Source: Pseudomonas bijieensis (GTDB taxonomy: Bacteria > Pseudomonadota > Gammaproteobacteria > Pseudomonadales > Pseudomonadaceae). From it: a stretch of DNA of 64,000 nt. A program made the position numbers and the translations under genes. Under the pieces are notes generated by a model. It searched no databases, was not told the DNA's origin, and saw only the letters and a list, made by a program, of their open reading frames with translations. Shown piece by piece: positions 34,639 through 46,585 of the stretch; positions within the stretch are counted from its first letter, which is position 1; the number at the start of each line of letters is the position of its first letter. Location: positions 3,409,501 through 3,473,500 of the forward strand of contig NZ_CP048810.1 of NCBI RefSeq assembly GCF_013347965.1. The letters run 5' to 3'.

Positions 34639-35904
34639 ATGAAGCGTCGTAGCTTGATCAAGGCTTTTACACTCTCGGCAAGCATTGCCGCGATGGGCAT
34701 GGCCTGGACCGTCCAGGCCGCCGAGACCATCAAGGTTGGCATCTTGCATTCGCTGTCCGGCACCATGGCGATCTCCGAGACGTCCCTCAAGGACATGGCG
34801 CTGATGACCATCGACGAGATCAACGCCAAGGGTGGTGTGAACGGTAAGAAGCTCGAAGCGGTGGTCGTGGACCCGGCGTCGAACTGGCCGCTGTTCGCGG
34901 AAAAGGGCCGTCAGTTACTGACCCAGGACAAGGTCGCGGTGGTGTTCGGCTGCTGGACGTCGGTGTCGCGCAAGTCGGTGTTGCCGGTGTTCGAAGAGCT
35001 CAACGGCCTGCTGTTCTACCCGGTGCAATACGAAGGCGAAGAGATGTCGCCGAACGTGTTCTACACCGGTGCCGCGCCGAACCAGCAGGCGATTCCAGCG
35101 GTGGAATACCTGATGAGCGAAGAAGGCGGCAGTGCCAAACGCTACTTCCTGCTGGGCACCGACTACGTCTACCCGCGCACCACCAACAAGATCCTGCGCT
35201 CGTTCCTGCACTCCAAAGGTGTGGCGGACAAAGACATCGAAGAGGTCTACACCCCGTTCGGCCACAGCGACTACCAGACCATCGTGGCCAACATCAAGAA
35301 GTTCTCGGCCGGCGGCAAGACTGCGGTCATTTCCACGGTCAACGGCGACTCCAACGTGCCCTTCTATAAAGAACTGGCGAACCAAGGCCTGAAGGCCACC
35401 GACGTACCGGTCGTGGCCTTCTCGGTGGGCGAAGAGGAACTGCGCGGCATCGATACCAAACCGCTGGTGGGCAACCTGGCGGCATGGAACTACTTCGAGT
35501 CCGTGGATAACCCGGCAAACAAGAAATTCGTCGACTCCTGGAAAGCCTACGCCAAGGCCAAGAACCTCCCAGGCGCCGATAAAGCGGTGACCAACGACCC
35601 GATGGAAGCCACTTATGTCGGCATCCACATGTGGGCGCAAGCGGTGGAAAAAGCCAAGTCCACCGACGTCGACAAAGTCCGCGAAGCCCTGGCCGGCCAG
35701 ACCTTCGCCGCACCGTCGGGCTACACCCTGACCATGGACAAGACCAACCACCACCTGCACAAGCCGGTGATGATCGGCGAGATCCAGGCCGACGGTCAGT
35801 TCAACGTGGTCTGGCAGACCGAAGGCCCGATCCGCGCCCAACCGTGGAGCCCCTTCATCGCCGGCAACGACAAGAAGCCTGACTATGCAGTGAAGAGCAA
35901 CTGA
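34639..35904 (+). CDS. urtA: UrtA, urea ABC transporter substrate-binding protein
   Basis: UrtA binds urea in the periplasm for the UrtBCDE transporter. The 421-residue product starts with a twin-arginine-like signal (MKRRSLIKAF, then a hydrophobic stretch to VQAAE). The mature part shows IKVGILHSLSGTMAISETSLKDMALMTIDEINAKGGVNGKK and FGCWTSVSRKSVLPVFEE, NGLLFYPVQYEGEE, typical of the amide-urea binding group. A sigma-54 type promoter precedes it. The rest of the transporter and the urease genes follow in the same direction. Confidence 0.96.
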   Translation: MKRRSLIKAFTLSASIAAMGMAWTVQAAETIKVGILHSLSGTMAISETSLKDMALMTIDEINAKGGVNGKKLEAVVVDPASNWPLFAEKGRQLLTQDKVAVVFGCWTSVSRKSVLPVFEELNGLLFYPVQYEGEEMSPNVFYTGAAPNQQAIPAVEYLMSEEGGSAKRYFLLGTDYVYPRTTNKILRSFLHSKGVADKDIEEVYTPFGHSDYQTIVANIKKFSAGGKTAVISTVNGDSNVPFYKELANQGLKATDVPVVAFSVGEEELRGIDTKPLVGNLAAWNYFESVDNPANKKFVDSWKAYAKAKNLPGADKAVTNDPMEATYVGIHMWAQAVEKAKSTDVDKVREALAGQTFAAPSGYTLTMDKTNHHLHKPVMIGEIQADGQFNVVWQTEGPIRAQPWSPFIAGNDKKPDYAVKSN

Positions 35905-35948
35905 GCCCATGGGTGTCGGTCCCGGATCCCGGAACCGACACACAACCC

Positions 35949-36039
35949 TTGTGAGAGGAGCCTGCTCGCGATAGCGGTGGGTCAGCCAGAAAGATGTGAC
36001 TGACACACCGCTATCGCGAGCAGGCTCGCTCCCACAGAA
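35949..36039. repeat. REP/BIME pair between urtA and urtB
   Basis: Inverted REP units flank a spacer with AGCGGTGGGTCAGCCAGAA and its near mirror, like that at 29986-30078. Such a hairpin inside the operon could protect the abundant urtA message from decay. Confidence 0.85.
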
Positions 36040-36063
36040 AGAAGTTCGCGCAAGGCCTAGCAT

Positions 36064-37566
36064 ATGCCCACCGCCCTTTACCGCCTCATCCTCGCCCTGG
36101 TGCTGCTGTTGCCACTGGAGGCCCACGCCGGCGACGCCGAAGACTTCGTCGCCGCCAACCCGACCCAGCAGGCCAAGCTCCTAGAAACCTGGGCCGCGCA
36201 GCCCGAGCCGGAGCGTGTCGAACTGATCAATGCCTTGCAGCAAGGCCAGTTGACCGTCGATGGCCAGCCCAAGACCCTGCGCCTGAACAACCGCTTGCGC
36301 GGGCTGATCGAAACCGCCCTGGCCAGCCATCAACTGCTCGCTGTCGATGCTCGCGTACGCCTGGGCGCCGCGCAGCAATTGCAAAAAAGCGCCCGTCCGG
36401 CGCAACTGGCCTTTCTCGATCGGCAACTGGCCGGCGAGCAGGACGAAGACGTACACGCCGCCCTGAGCCTGGCCCTGGCGAACCTGCAACTGGTGGATGC
36501 CAACCCAAGCGTGCGCCTGGCCGCCGTGCGGTTGCTGGGAGAAACCGGCGATCCGCTGGCCCGCACCCGCCTCGAAGGTTTGCTCGAACCCGGCGTCGAA
36601 ACCGATGCCAGCGTACGCACCGCTGCGGAAACCAGCCTCAGCCAGGTCAAACGCAAACTGCTGGTGGGCGAGTTGTTGGGCCAGGCCTTCAGCGGCATGT
36701 CCCTGGGTTCGATCCTGCTGCTCGCCGCCCTCGGCCTGGCAATCACCTTTGGCCTGCTGGGGGTGATCAACATGGCCCACGGCGAAATGCTCATGCTCGG
36801 CGCCTATTCCACGTATGTGGTGCAGATGCTGTTCCAGCGCTTCGCCCCGAACGCCATCGAGTTCTACCCGCTGATCGCCCTGCCGGTGGCGTTTTTCATC
36901 ACCGCCGCCATCGGCATGGCCCTGGAGCGCACGGTAATTCGCCACCTCTACGGGCGCCCACTGGAAACCCTGCTCGCCACCTGGGGCATCAGCCTGATGC
37001 TGATCCAACTGGTGCGCCTGGTGTTCGGCGCGCAGAACGTCGAAGTCGCCAACCCGGCCTGGCTGTCGGGCGGGATCCAGGTGTTGCCCAACCTGGTGCT
37101 GCCATACAACCGCATCGTGATCATCGCCTTCGCCCTGTTCGTAGTGGCGCTGACCTGGCTGTTGCTGAACAAGACCCGCCTGGGCCTGAACGTCCGCGCC
37201 GTCACCCAGAACCGTAACATGGCTGCCTGCTGTGGCGTGCCCACCGGTCGCGTGGACATGCTCGCCTTCGGCCTCGGCTCGGGCATCGCCGGGCTCGGGG
37301 GCGTGGCCCTGAGCCAGATCGGCAACGTCGGCCCCGACCTGGGCCAGAGCTACATCATCGACTCGTTCCTGGTGGTGGTGCTCGGCGGCGTCGGCCAGTT
37401 GGCTGGTAGTGTGTTCGCCGCGTTCGGCCTGGGCATCGCCAACAAGATTCTCGAACCGCAGATCGGCGCCGTGCTCGGCAAGATCCTGATCCTCGCGCTG
37501 ATCATTCTGTTCATCCAGAAGCGTCCGCAAGGCCTCTTCGCGCTCAAAGGACGGGTAATCGACTGA
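36064..37566 (+). CDS. urtB: UrtB, urea ABC transporter permease
   Basis: UrtB is one of two membrane subunits of the urea importer, related to LivH. The 500-residue product has a signal-like N-terminus, a periplasmic domain of about 190 residues with helical repeats typical of UrtB, then a LivH-type core of about eight helices starting LGQAFSGMSLGSILLLAALGLAITFGLLGVINMAHGEMLMLGAY. The C-terminus has the coupling region ALVLGGVGQLAGSVFAA-like sequence. Its last base is shared with the urtC start (TGATG). Confidence 0.95.
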   Translation: MPTALYRLILALVLLLPLEAHAGDAEDFVAANPTQQAKLLETWAAQPEPERVELINALQQGQLTVDGQPKTLRLNNRLRGLIETALASHQLLAVDARVRLGAAQQLQKSARPAQLAFLDRQLAGEQDEDVHAALSLALANLQLVDANPSVRLAAVRLLGETGDPLARTRLEGLLEPGVETDASVRTAAETSLSQVKRKLLVGELLGQAFSGMSLGSILLLAALGLAITFGLLGVINMAHGEMLMLGAYSTYVVQMLFQRFAPNAIEFYPLIALPVAFFITAAIGMALERTVIRHLYGRPLETLLATWGISLMLIQLVRLVFGAQNVEVANPAWLSGGIQVLPNLVLPYNRIVIIAFALFVVALTWLLLNKTRLGLNVRAVTQNRNMAACCGVPTGRVDMLAFGLGSGIAGLGGVALSQIGNVGPDLGQSYIIDSFLVVVLGGVGQLAGSVFAAFGLGIANKILEPQIGAVLGKILILALIILFIQKRPQGLFALKGRVID

Positions 37567-38645
37567 TGAACCAGCCCCTGATGCTCACGGCCACGCAAAA
37601 GGCCGGCCCCAAAGTCACCCTCGCCGTCGGCGCGGTGATCCTGGCAGTGCTGCTGAGCCTGCCGTTGCTGTCGTTGCTGGCGGCGGACAATCCGTTGCAC
37701 GTCTCGGCCTATACCCTGACCCTGGTGGGCAAGATTCTCTGCTACGCCATCGTCGCCCTCGCCCTGGACCTGGTCTGGGGCTACGCCGGCCTGCTCTCCC
37801 TCGGTCATGGCCTGTTCTTCGCCCTGGGCGGCTACGCCATGGGCATGTACCTGATGCGCCAGGCGGCCGGGGATGGCTTGCCGGCGTTCATGACCTTTTT
37901 GTCGTGGACCGAATTGCCCTGGTACTGGGCCGGCACCGACAGCTTCCTCTGGGCCATGTGCCTGGTGGTGCTGGCGCCGGGGTTGCTGGCGCTGGTGTTC
38001 GGTTTCTTCGCCTTCCGCTCGCGGATCAAGGGCGTGTATTTCTCGATCATGACCCAGGCCCTGACCTTCGCCGGAATGCTGCTGTTTTTTCGCAACGAAA
38101 CCGGGTTTGGCGGCAACAACGGCTTCACCAACTTCCGCTCGATCCTGGGGTTTGGCATCACCGAACCGGGCACCCGGGCGGTGTTGTTCCTCGCCACGGT
38201 AGTGTTGCTGGTGGCGAGCCTGTTCATCGGCTGGCGCCTGGCCCGCAGTAAATTCGGTCGTGTGCTGACCGCCCTGCGCGACGCGGAAAACCGCCTGATG
38301 TTCTGCGGCTACGATCCCCGTGGCTTCAAGCTGTTCGTCTGGGTGTTGAGTGCGGTGTTGTGCGGCCTGGCAGGCGCGTTGTACGTGCCGCAGGTGGGCA
38401 TCATCAACCCCAGCGAAATGTCGCCGACCAACTCCATCGAGGCGGCCGTATGGGTCGCACTGGGCGGGCGCGGCACGCTGATCGGACCGCTGCTGGGCGC
38501 CGGCGTGGTCAATGGCATGAAGAGCTGGTTCACCGTGGCCTTTCCTGAGTACTGGCTGTTTTTCCTCGGTGCGCTGTTCATCGTCGTGACGCTGTATCTG
38601 CCCAAGGGCGTGATCGGCCTGCTGAAGAAAAGAGGTGAACAATGA
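37566..38645 (+). CDS. urtC: UrtC, urea ABC transporter permease
   Basis: UrtC is the LivM-like membrane subunit. The 359-residue product has about nine helices, with the typical LVGKILCYAIVALALDLVWGYAGLLSLGHGLFFALGGYAMGMYL, FRSRIKGVYFSIMTQALTFAGMLLFFRNETGFGGNNG, and the ATPase contact region near AAVWVALGGRGTLIGPLLGAGVVNG. Starts at an ATG overlapping the urtB stop and ends in a four-base overlap with urtD. Confidence 0.95.
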   Translation: MNQPLMLTATQKAGPKVTLAVGAVILAVLLSLPLLSLLAADNPLHVSAYTLTLVGKILCYAIVALALDLVWGYAGLLSLGHGLFFALGGYAMGMYLMRQAAGDGLPAFMTFLSWTELPWYWAGTDSFLWAMCLVVLAPGLLALVFGFFAFRSRIKGVYFSIMTQALTFAGMLLFFRNETGFGGNNGFTNFRSILGFGITEPGTRAVLFLATVVLLVASLFIGWRLARSKFGRVLTALRDAENRLMFCGYDPRGFKLFVWVLSAVLCGLAGALYVPQVGIINPSEMSPTNSIEAAVWVALGGRGTLIGPLLGAGVVNGMKSWFTVAFPEYWLFFLGALFIVVTLYLPKGVIGLLKKRGEQ

Positions 38646-39511
38646 GAATTACAGCGAGTGCCGAATTCATGCTCGAACCCGCTTTTTTTCCGCCCGAACC
38701 CAACCAGGACGCCGGCAGCAGCCGCGACGCCATCGGCCTCGGCCAAGCGGCGGGCGTTGGCCTGAACACCCGTCACGGCACCATCCTGACCCTGGAAGAC
38801 ATCAGCGTCAGCTTCGATGGCTTCAAGGCCTTGAACGATCTGAACCTGTACATCGGCGTCGGCGAATTGCGCTGCATCATCGGCCCCAACGGCGCGGGCA
38901 AGACCACGCTGATGGACGTGATCACCGGCAAGACCCGGCCCAGCCATGGCAAGGCCTGGTTCGGCGAAACCCTGGACCTGACCAGCATGAGCGAGGTGCA
39001 GATCGCCCAGGCCGGCATCGGTCGCAAGTTCCAGAAGCCCACGGTGTTCGAAGCCCTGAGCGTGTTCGAAAACCTGGAGCTGGCGCTCAAGACCGACAAA
39101 TCGGTGTGGGCCAGCCTGCGGGCCAAACTCACTGGCGAGCAACACGCGCGCATCAGCGAAGTGCTGGAGACCATTCGCCTCACGACATCGGTCAATCGCG
39201 CCGCCGGGTTGCTGTCCCACGGGCAGAAGCAGTTCCTGGAGATCGGCATGCTGCTGGTGCAGGACCCGCAACTGTTGCTGCTCGACGAACCGGTGGCAGG
39301 CATGACCGACGCAGAAACCGAGTTCACCGCCGAGCTGTTCAAATCCCTGGCGGGCAAGCATTCGCTGATGGTAGTGGAACACGACATGGGCTTCGTCGGC
39401 GCGATTGCCGACCACGTCACCGTGTTGCACCAGGGCAGTGTGCTGGCCGAAGGGTCGCTGGAACAGGTGCAGGACAATGAGCGGGTGATCGAGGTGTACC
39501 TCGGTCGCTAG
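38642..39511 (+). CDS. urtD: UrtD, urea ABC transporter ATPase
   Basis: UrtD is the LivG-like ATPase of the urea importer. The 289-residue product has an N-terminal extension of about 45 residues before the ABC domain (ILTLEDISVSFDGFKALNDL), usual in Pseudomonas UrtD. Walker A GPNGAGKT is near residue 81, the signature is LLSHGQKQFLEIGMLL, and Walker B is LLLLDEPVAGMTDAE. It overlaps urtC by four bases. A REP pair separates it from urtE. Confidence 0.94.
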   Translation: MRITASAEFMLEPAFFPPEPNQDAGSSRDAIGLGQAAGVGLNTRHGTILTLEDISVSFDGFKALNDLNLYIGVGELRCIIGPNGAGKTTLMDVITGKTRPSHGKAWFGETLDLTSMSEVQIAQAGIGRKFQKPTVFEALSVFENLELALKTDKSVWASLRAKLTGEQHARISEVLETIRLTTSVNRAAGLLSHGQKQFLEIGMLLVQDPQLLLLDEPVAGMTDAETEFTAELFKSLAGKHSLMVVEHDMGFVGAIADHVTVLHQGSVLAEGSLEQVQDNERVIEVYLGR

Positions 39512-39529
39512 CCCTGCAAACACATTCCC

Positions 39530-39641
39530 CCTGTGGGAGCGGGCCTGTGGGAGCAAAGCTTGCTCGCGATGAACGATAACGCGGTCCTTCCGATGGACCG
39601 AGGTGCCGCTGTCGCGAGCAAGCTTTGCTCCCACAGAAAGC
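39530..39641. repeat. REP/BIME pair between urtD and urtE
   Basis: Inverted units (GGGAGCAAAGCTTGCTCGCGA and its complement) flank a spacer of about 45 bases containing CGATGGACCGAGG. An extra half-unit (GTGGGAGCGGGCC) precedes the first. Confidence 0.85.
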
Positions 39642-39678
39642 CATTGTTCCCACAAGGGACTTGAGGAGAATCTGGAAC

Positions 39679-40377
39679 ATGCTGCAAGTCGACAAGCTGC
39701 ACCAATACTACGGCGGTAGCCACATCCTGCGCGGCCTGTCGTTTGACGTGAAGGTCGGCGAAGTTACGTGCCTGCTGGGGCGCAACGGCGTGGGCAAGAC
39801 CACCCTGCTCAAATGCCTGATGGGCCTGCTGCCGGCCAAGGAAGGCGCGGTGAATTGGGAAGGCAAGGCCATCACCGCGTTCAAACCACACCAACGGGTG
39901 CACGCTGGCATCGCCTACGTGCCTCAAGGCCGGGAGATTTTCGGGCGGCTAACAGTGGAAGAAAACCTGCTGATGGGCCTGTCGCGCTTCCCCGGTTCCG
40001 AGGCCAAGGAAGTGCCGGCGTTCATCTACGAGCTGTTTCCGGTGCTGTTGCAGATGAAACAACGCCGTGGCGGTGACCTGTCCGGTGGCCAGCAACAGCA
40101 GCTCGCCATTGGCCGGGCCCTGGCGAGCCGTCCACGCCTGCTGATTCTCGACGAGCCCACCGAGGGCATCCAGCCCTCGGTGATCAAGGAGATCGGCGCG
40201 GTGATCAAGAAACTGGCGGCCCGGGGCGACATGGCGATTTTGCTGGTGGAGCAGTTCTACGACTTCGCCGCCGAACTGGCCGATCAGTACCTGGTGATGT
40301 CCCGGGGCGAGATCGTGCAGCAGGGGCGCGGAGAAAATATGGAAGCCGAGGGTGTGCGCGGGCTGGTTACGATCTAG
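39679..40377 (+). CDS. urtE: UrtE, urea ABC transporter ATPase
   Basis: UrtE is the LivF-like ATPase pairing with UrtD. The 232-residue product has MLQVDKLHQYYGGSHILRGLSFDV, Walker A GRNGVGKT at about residue 34, the signature DLSGGQQQQLAIGRAL, and Walker B LLILDEPTEGIQPS. It starts at the ATG at 39679, with GAGGAGAA nine bases before; the longer frame is REP sequence. ureD starts 30 bases after its stop, so the transporter and urease may be co-transcribed. Confidence 0.95.
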   Translation: MLQVDKLHQYYGGSHILRGLSFDVKVGEVTCLLGRNGVGKTTLLKCLMGLLPAKEGAVNWEGKAITAFKPHQRVHAGIAYVPQGREIFGRLTVEENLLMGLSRFPGSEAKEVPAFIYELFPVLLQMKQRRGGDLSGGQQQQLAIGRALASRPRLLILDEPTEGIQPSVIKEIGAVIKKLAARGDMAILLVEQFYDFAAELADQYLVMSRGEIVQQGRGENMEAEGVRGLVTI

Positions 40378-40407
40378 TCTGTAGCGTCCTGACGATAATC
40401 AGAAATC

Positions 40408-41260
40408 ATGAATCTACCTGTCTCATTACTGGCCCCTTCTGCGGTGTTCACCCCCAGTTGGCATGCCGAGCTGGATCTGGGTTACGCCCGCTTTGGCGAT
40501 TGCACGCGCCCGGTCCAGCGGCGGCACAAAGGCCCGCTGCGGGTGCAGAAGCACCTGTACGCCGAAGGCCCCGAGGTGTGCCAGCACATCATCGTCCACC
40601 CGCCTGGCGGGATTGCCGGCGGTGACCGCCTGGACATCTCGGCCCACGTCGGCCCTGGCGCCTGGGCGCAACTGACCAGCCCCGGCGCGGCCAAGTGGTA
40701 TCGCGCCGCCGGCCCGGCGTATCAACAACTGAGCCTCAGCATCGCCCCCGGCGCAACCCTGGAATGGCTGCCCCAGGAAACCATCGTCTTCAGCGCGGCC
40801 CAGGCCGAACTGAGCACGAGCATCGACCTGCAGGGCGATGGGCGGCTGTTCTACTGGGACATGGTTGCCCTCGGCCGACCGGCCAGCGGCGAGCGGTTCG
40901 ACCTGGGGCATTTCCAGTCGCGGCTGGACATTCGCCGCGACGGCCAGTTGCTGTGGCATGAGCGCCAGCGCATTGTGGGCGGTGATGGGTTGTTGGACTC
41001 GCCCATCGGCCTGGGCGGCGACCCGGTGTTCGCTACGTTGTTGGTGACCGGCGAAATCGACAGCGAGCTGCTGGAGCAATGCAGATCCCTGGGCCATGAC
41101 GTGCGTGGGGATTTGACGCAATTGCCCGGGCTGGTCGTGGCCCGCTGCCTGGCGAGCGAGGCGTTGCTGGCGCGGGGGGTGGTTGATTGAATTGTGGAGG
41201 CTTCTGCGCCCGGCAATGCTCGGTCGAGAGGCGGTACCTCCCAGAATCTGGAGCACCTGA
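40408..41260 (+). CDS. ureD: UreD, urease accessory protein (frameshifted near the 3' end)
   Basis: UreD is a chaperone that forms the nickel-loading complex with UreF and UreG on apo-urease. Signatures present are [47 protein letters not shown] and [17 protein letters not shown]. The frame as given stops at 41190, giving 260 residues. One frame over, the next codons read [25 protein letters not shown] to a TGA at 41260, the standard UreD end. Removing one G from the six-G run at 41174-41179 joins the two as [10 protein letters not shown]. Homopolymer error or a real frameshift; without the tail the protein loses about 27 residues. Confidence 0.93.
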
Positions 41261-41270
41261 ATCCGCTGGT

Positions 41271-41364
41271 CCTGTGGGAGCGAGCCTGCTCGCGATAGCA
41301 ATGGAACATTCACCATAAATGTTGACTGACACACCGCTATCGCGAGCAGGCTCGCTCCCACAGG
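41271..41364. repeat. REP/BIME pair between ureD and ureA
   Basis: Inverted units of GGGAGCGAGCCTGCTCGCGA lie on both sides of a spacer of about 50 bases; the second spacer half (GACTGACACACCGCT) recurs at 35949-36039. Confidence 0.85.
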
Positions 41365-41413
41365 GGCAGTATTCAAGGATCTGTAATTTTTACCTGCCTT
41401 TATTGGATTGCAC

Positions 41414-41717
41414 ATGGACCTGACCCCACGCGAAAAAAGACAAGCTGCTGATCTTCACCGCCGGCCTCGTCGCCGAACGGCGATTGGCCCGTGGCTTGAG
41501 GCTCAATTACCCGGAAGCCATGGCCTACATTTCCGCAGCCCTGCTCGAAGGCGCCCGTGACGGCCAGACCGTGGCCGAGCTGATGCATTACGGCACCACC
41601 CTGCTAAGCCGCGAACAGGTCATGGAAGGCATCCCGGAAATGATCCCGGAAATCCAGGTCGAGGCGACCTTTCCCGACGGAACCAAATTGGTCACCGTCC
41701 ACCAGCCCATCGCCTGA
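41414..41717 (+). CDS. ureA: UreA, urease gamma subunit (frameshifted near the start)
   Basis: UreA is the gamma subunit of urease. The expected 100-residue protein begins [43 protein letters not shown]. Here the ATG at 41414 reads MDLTPREK and then leaves frame because an AAAAAA run at 41433-41438 has one A more than expected. Removing one A restores the whole protein; the span of 304 bases is exactly 303 plus one. The uninterrupted frame would start only at 41484, without about 25 conserved residues. See the similar lesions in ureD and cobL. GNAT genes follow before ureB. Confidence 0.93.
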
Positions 41718-41726
41718 GGCCGTGTC

Positions 41727-43106
<1,380 letters not shown>

Positions 43107-43159
43107 AGCTCCCTCGCCACAATGGACTGCACACGACTTAAGAACCTCAAGGCAAGCAC

Positions 43160-44860
<1,701 letters not shown>

Positions 44861-44886
44861 ATGGGGTGAGGACCTGAAAACAAGAC

Positions 44887-44976
44887 TTGCGGGAGCAAAG
44901 CTTGCTCGCGATACAGGCGCCTCAACGCTTGAGGACCGAGTTGAATTCATCGAGGGCAAGCCTTGCTCCCAAAGAT
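44887..44976. repeat. Degenerate REP pair after ureC
   Basis: A unit GGGAGCAAAGCTTGCTCGCGA faces a diverged inverse unit (CGAGGGCAAGCCTTGCTCCC). The mismatched pair lies between the convergent ureC and cbpM genes and could act in 3'-end processing. Confidence 0.75.
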
Positions 44977-45000
44977 GGGCGCTTGCTCATTGATCGATTT

Positions 45001-45300
45001 TCACTCCACCAACCGCCCCAACCGCTGCTTGAGCATGCGATTTTCGCTGCGCAGTTGCTGCACCTCTTCCAATAAATCCAGGGCCAGGGCGACGCCTTCC
45101 CATTCCAACTCCAAGTCGTGCCGCAACTTCGCGGCACGCTTGGCCAAGACCAGTTCGTAATCGGTAAAGCGCCAATCCGTCGGGGCCGCGCCGTGGGGTT
45201 CGAGGATGCCATGCTCGACGATCTCGATAACATGGACATCCGCCAACGCGGCGGCCTCGCAGAATTCCGTCAGAGTCAGTTCAATGATCGGGTTGTTCAT
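45001..45300 (-). CDS. cbpM: CbpM, modulator of the DnaJ-like co-chaperone CbpA
   Basis: CbpM binds the J-domain of CbpA and blocks its co-chaperone and DNA-binding activity. The 99-residue product has a MerR-like N-terminal part (IIELTLTEFCEAAALADVHVIEIVEHGILEP) and a C-terminal helix with leucine heptads (LALDLLEEVQQLRSENRMLKQRLGRL). The gene lies 50 bases after cbpA and reads the same way, the usual order. Confidence 0.9.
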   Translation of the reverse strand: MNNPIIELTLTEFCEAAALADVHVIEIVEHGILEPHGAAPTDWRFTDYELVLAKRAAKLRHDLELEWEGVALALDLLEEVQQLRSENRMLKQRLGRLVE

Positions 45301-45350
45301 GGTCTGCTTCTCCCAATGCTTTAACTGTCGAGTCTAGCCCCTCAAGACAA

Positions 45351-46289
45351 TCAGAAGTTCTCCCGCGGATCGAACGCAGCCTTCTTCGCCAGCTCCGCCC
45401 ACAGCGCCTTGACCGCCTCGTCGTTGGCCTTGGGCATCACGGCCTTGAGCTGCACGAACAGGTAGCCGCGCTCGCCGGTCTTGTTGCGCAGGCCGTGGCC
45501 TTTGGCGCGCATGCGCTGGCCATTCTGGCTGCCGGCCGGGACCTTGAGGTTGATCTTGCCGGTCAGGGTCGGCATCGCCACTTCGGTGCCCAGTGCCAAC
45601 TCCCACGGCGCCAGGGGCAAGGTGATGATCAGGTCCTGGCCTTCGACGTCGAACTTGGGGTGCGGCGCGAAACGAATGGTCAGGTACAGATCGCCATTGG
45701 CACCGCCGCCAATGCCGGGTGCACCCTGGCCTTTGAGGCGGATGCGTTCGCCGTCGGTCACGCCCAGCGGAATCTTCACGTTCAGGCTTTTGCTGGTGTT
45801 GCTCACATGCTGGCCGGCCGCGTTGTACTGCGGCACCTGGAAGCTGACTTTCTTCGACTCGCTCGAGAGGGTCTCTTCCAGGAAAATCGGTAGTTCCATT
45901 TCCACGTCTTGCCCTCGACGGCCGGCGCTGCGACCTGACTGTCCGCCACCGAAACCCGGCCCGCGATTGCCGAAGATCGAACTGAAGAAGTCCGAGAAAT
46001 CCCCAGTGTCCTGCCCACCAAAACCGCCACGGCTCTGCCAGCCCGGCGGGCCCTGGAACGGCTGGCCGTGCTGGCCGTAGCGGCGCAGGTCATCGTATTC
46101 GGCGCGTTTGTCGGCGCTTTTCAGCGCTTCGTAGGCTTCGGAGACGTCCTTGAACTTGGTCTCGGCGTCCTTTTCCTTACTCACATCCGGGTGGTATTTG
46201 CGCGCCAGTTTGCGATAGGCGGCCTTGATCGTGGCGTCGTCAGCCGTCGGCTCCACACCCAGAATCTTGTAATAGTCTTTGAAGTCCAT
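45351..46289 (-). CDS. cbpA: CbpA, DnaJ-like curved-DNA-binding co-chaperone
   Basis: CbpA is a J-domain protein of about 312 residues that works with DnaK and binds curved DNA. The N-terminal J-domain has [39 protein letters not shown] with the HPD triad, then a Gly/Phe region ([15 protein letters not shown]), and two beta-rich C-terminal domains with [37 protein letters not shown]. No zinc-finger cysteines are present, separating it from DnaJ. I start at the ATG at 46289 because the J-domain begins there; the longer frame is unlikely. Confidence 0.93.
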   Translation of the reverse strand: MDFKDYYKILGVEPTADDATIKAAYRKLARKYHPDVSKEKDAETKFKDVSEAYEALKSADKRAEYDDLRRYGQHGQPFQGPPGWQSRGGFGGQDTGDFSDFFSSIFGNRGPGFGGGQSGRSAGRRGQDVEMELPIFLEETLSSESKKVSFQVPQYNAAGQHVSNTSKSLNVKIPLGVTDGERIRLKGQGAPGIGGGANGDLYLTIRFAPHPKFDVEGQDLIITLPLAPWELALGTEVAMPTLTGKINLKVPAGSQNGQRMRAKGHGLRNKTGERGYLFVQLKAVMPKANDEAVKALWAELAKKAAFDPRENF

Positions 46290-46585
46290 CGAAGGATCAC
46301 CATCCGTTATCGATATCGCACCGCCACCCGCAGCATGCTCGTGATACAAGTCCTGAGGGTTTGACCGATCTCAAGGTTTGAGACCGGGCGGCGCTTCAGA
46401 AGTTTATCGGCAGCCGGTGGCGGTTCTTGCACCGCCCTGTGCTACCAGGCCCATGCCAGCAAGTTTGGGGGTATGAGGGCAGCTTTCAAGGCCAACGTTT
46501 ACGAATTAGCGGATAACCGGCCTTCGAATCCGCGCCGCACTGACATACACTGCGCGGCCGTTTTTTCAACTGGAACCCGAAAGAC

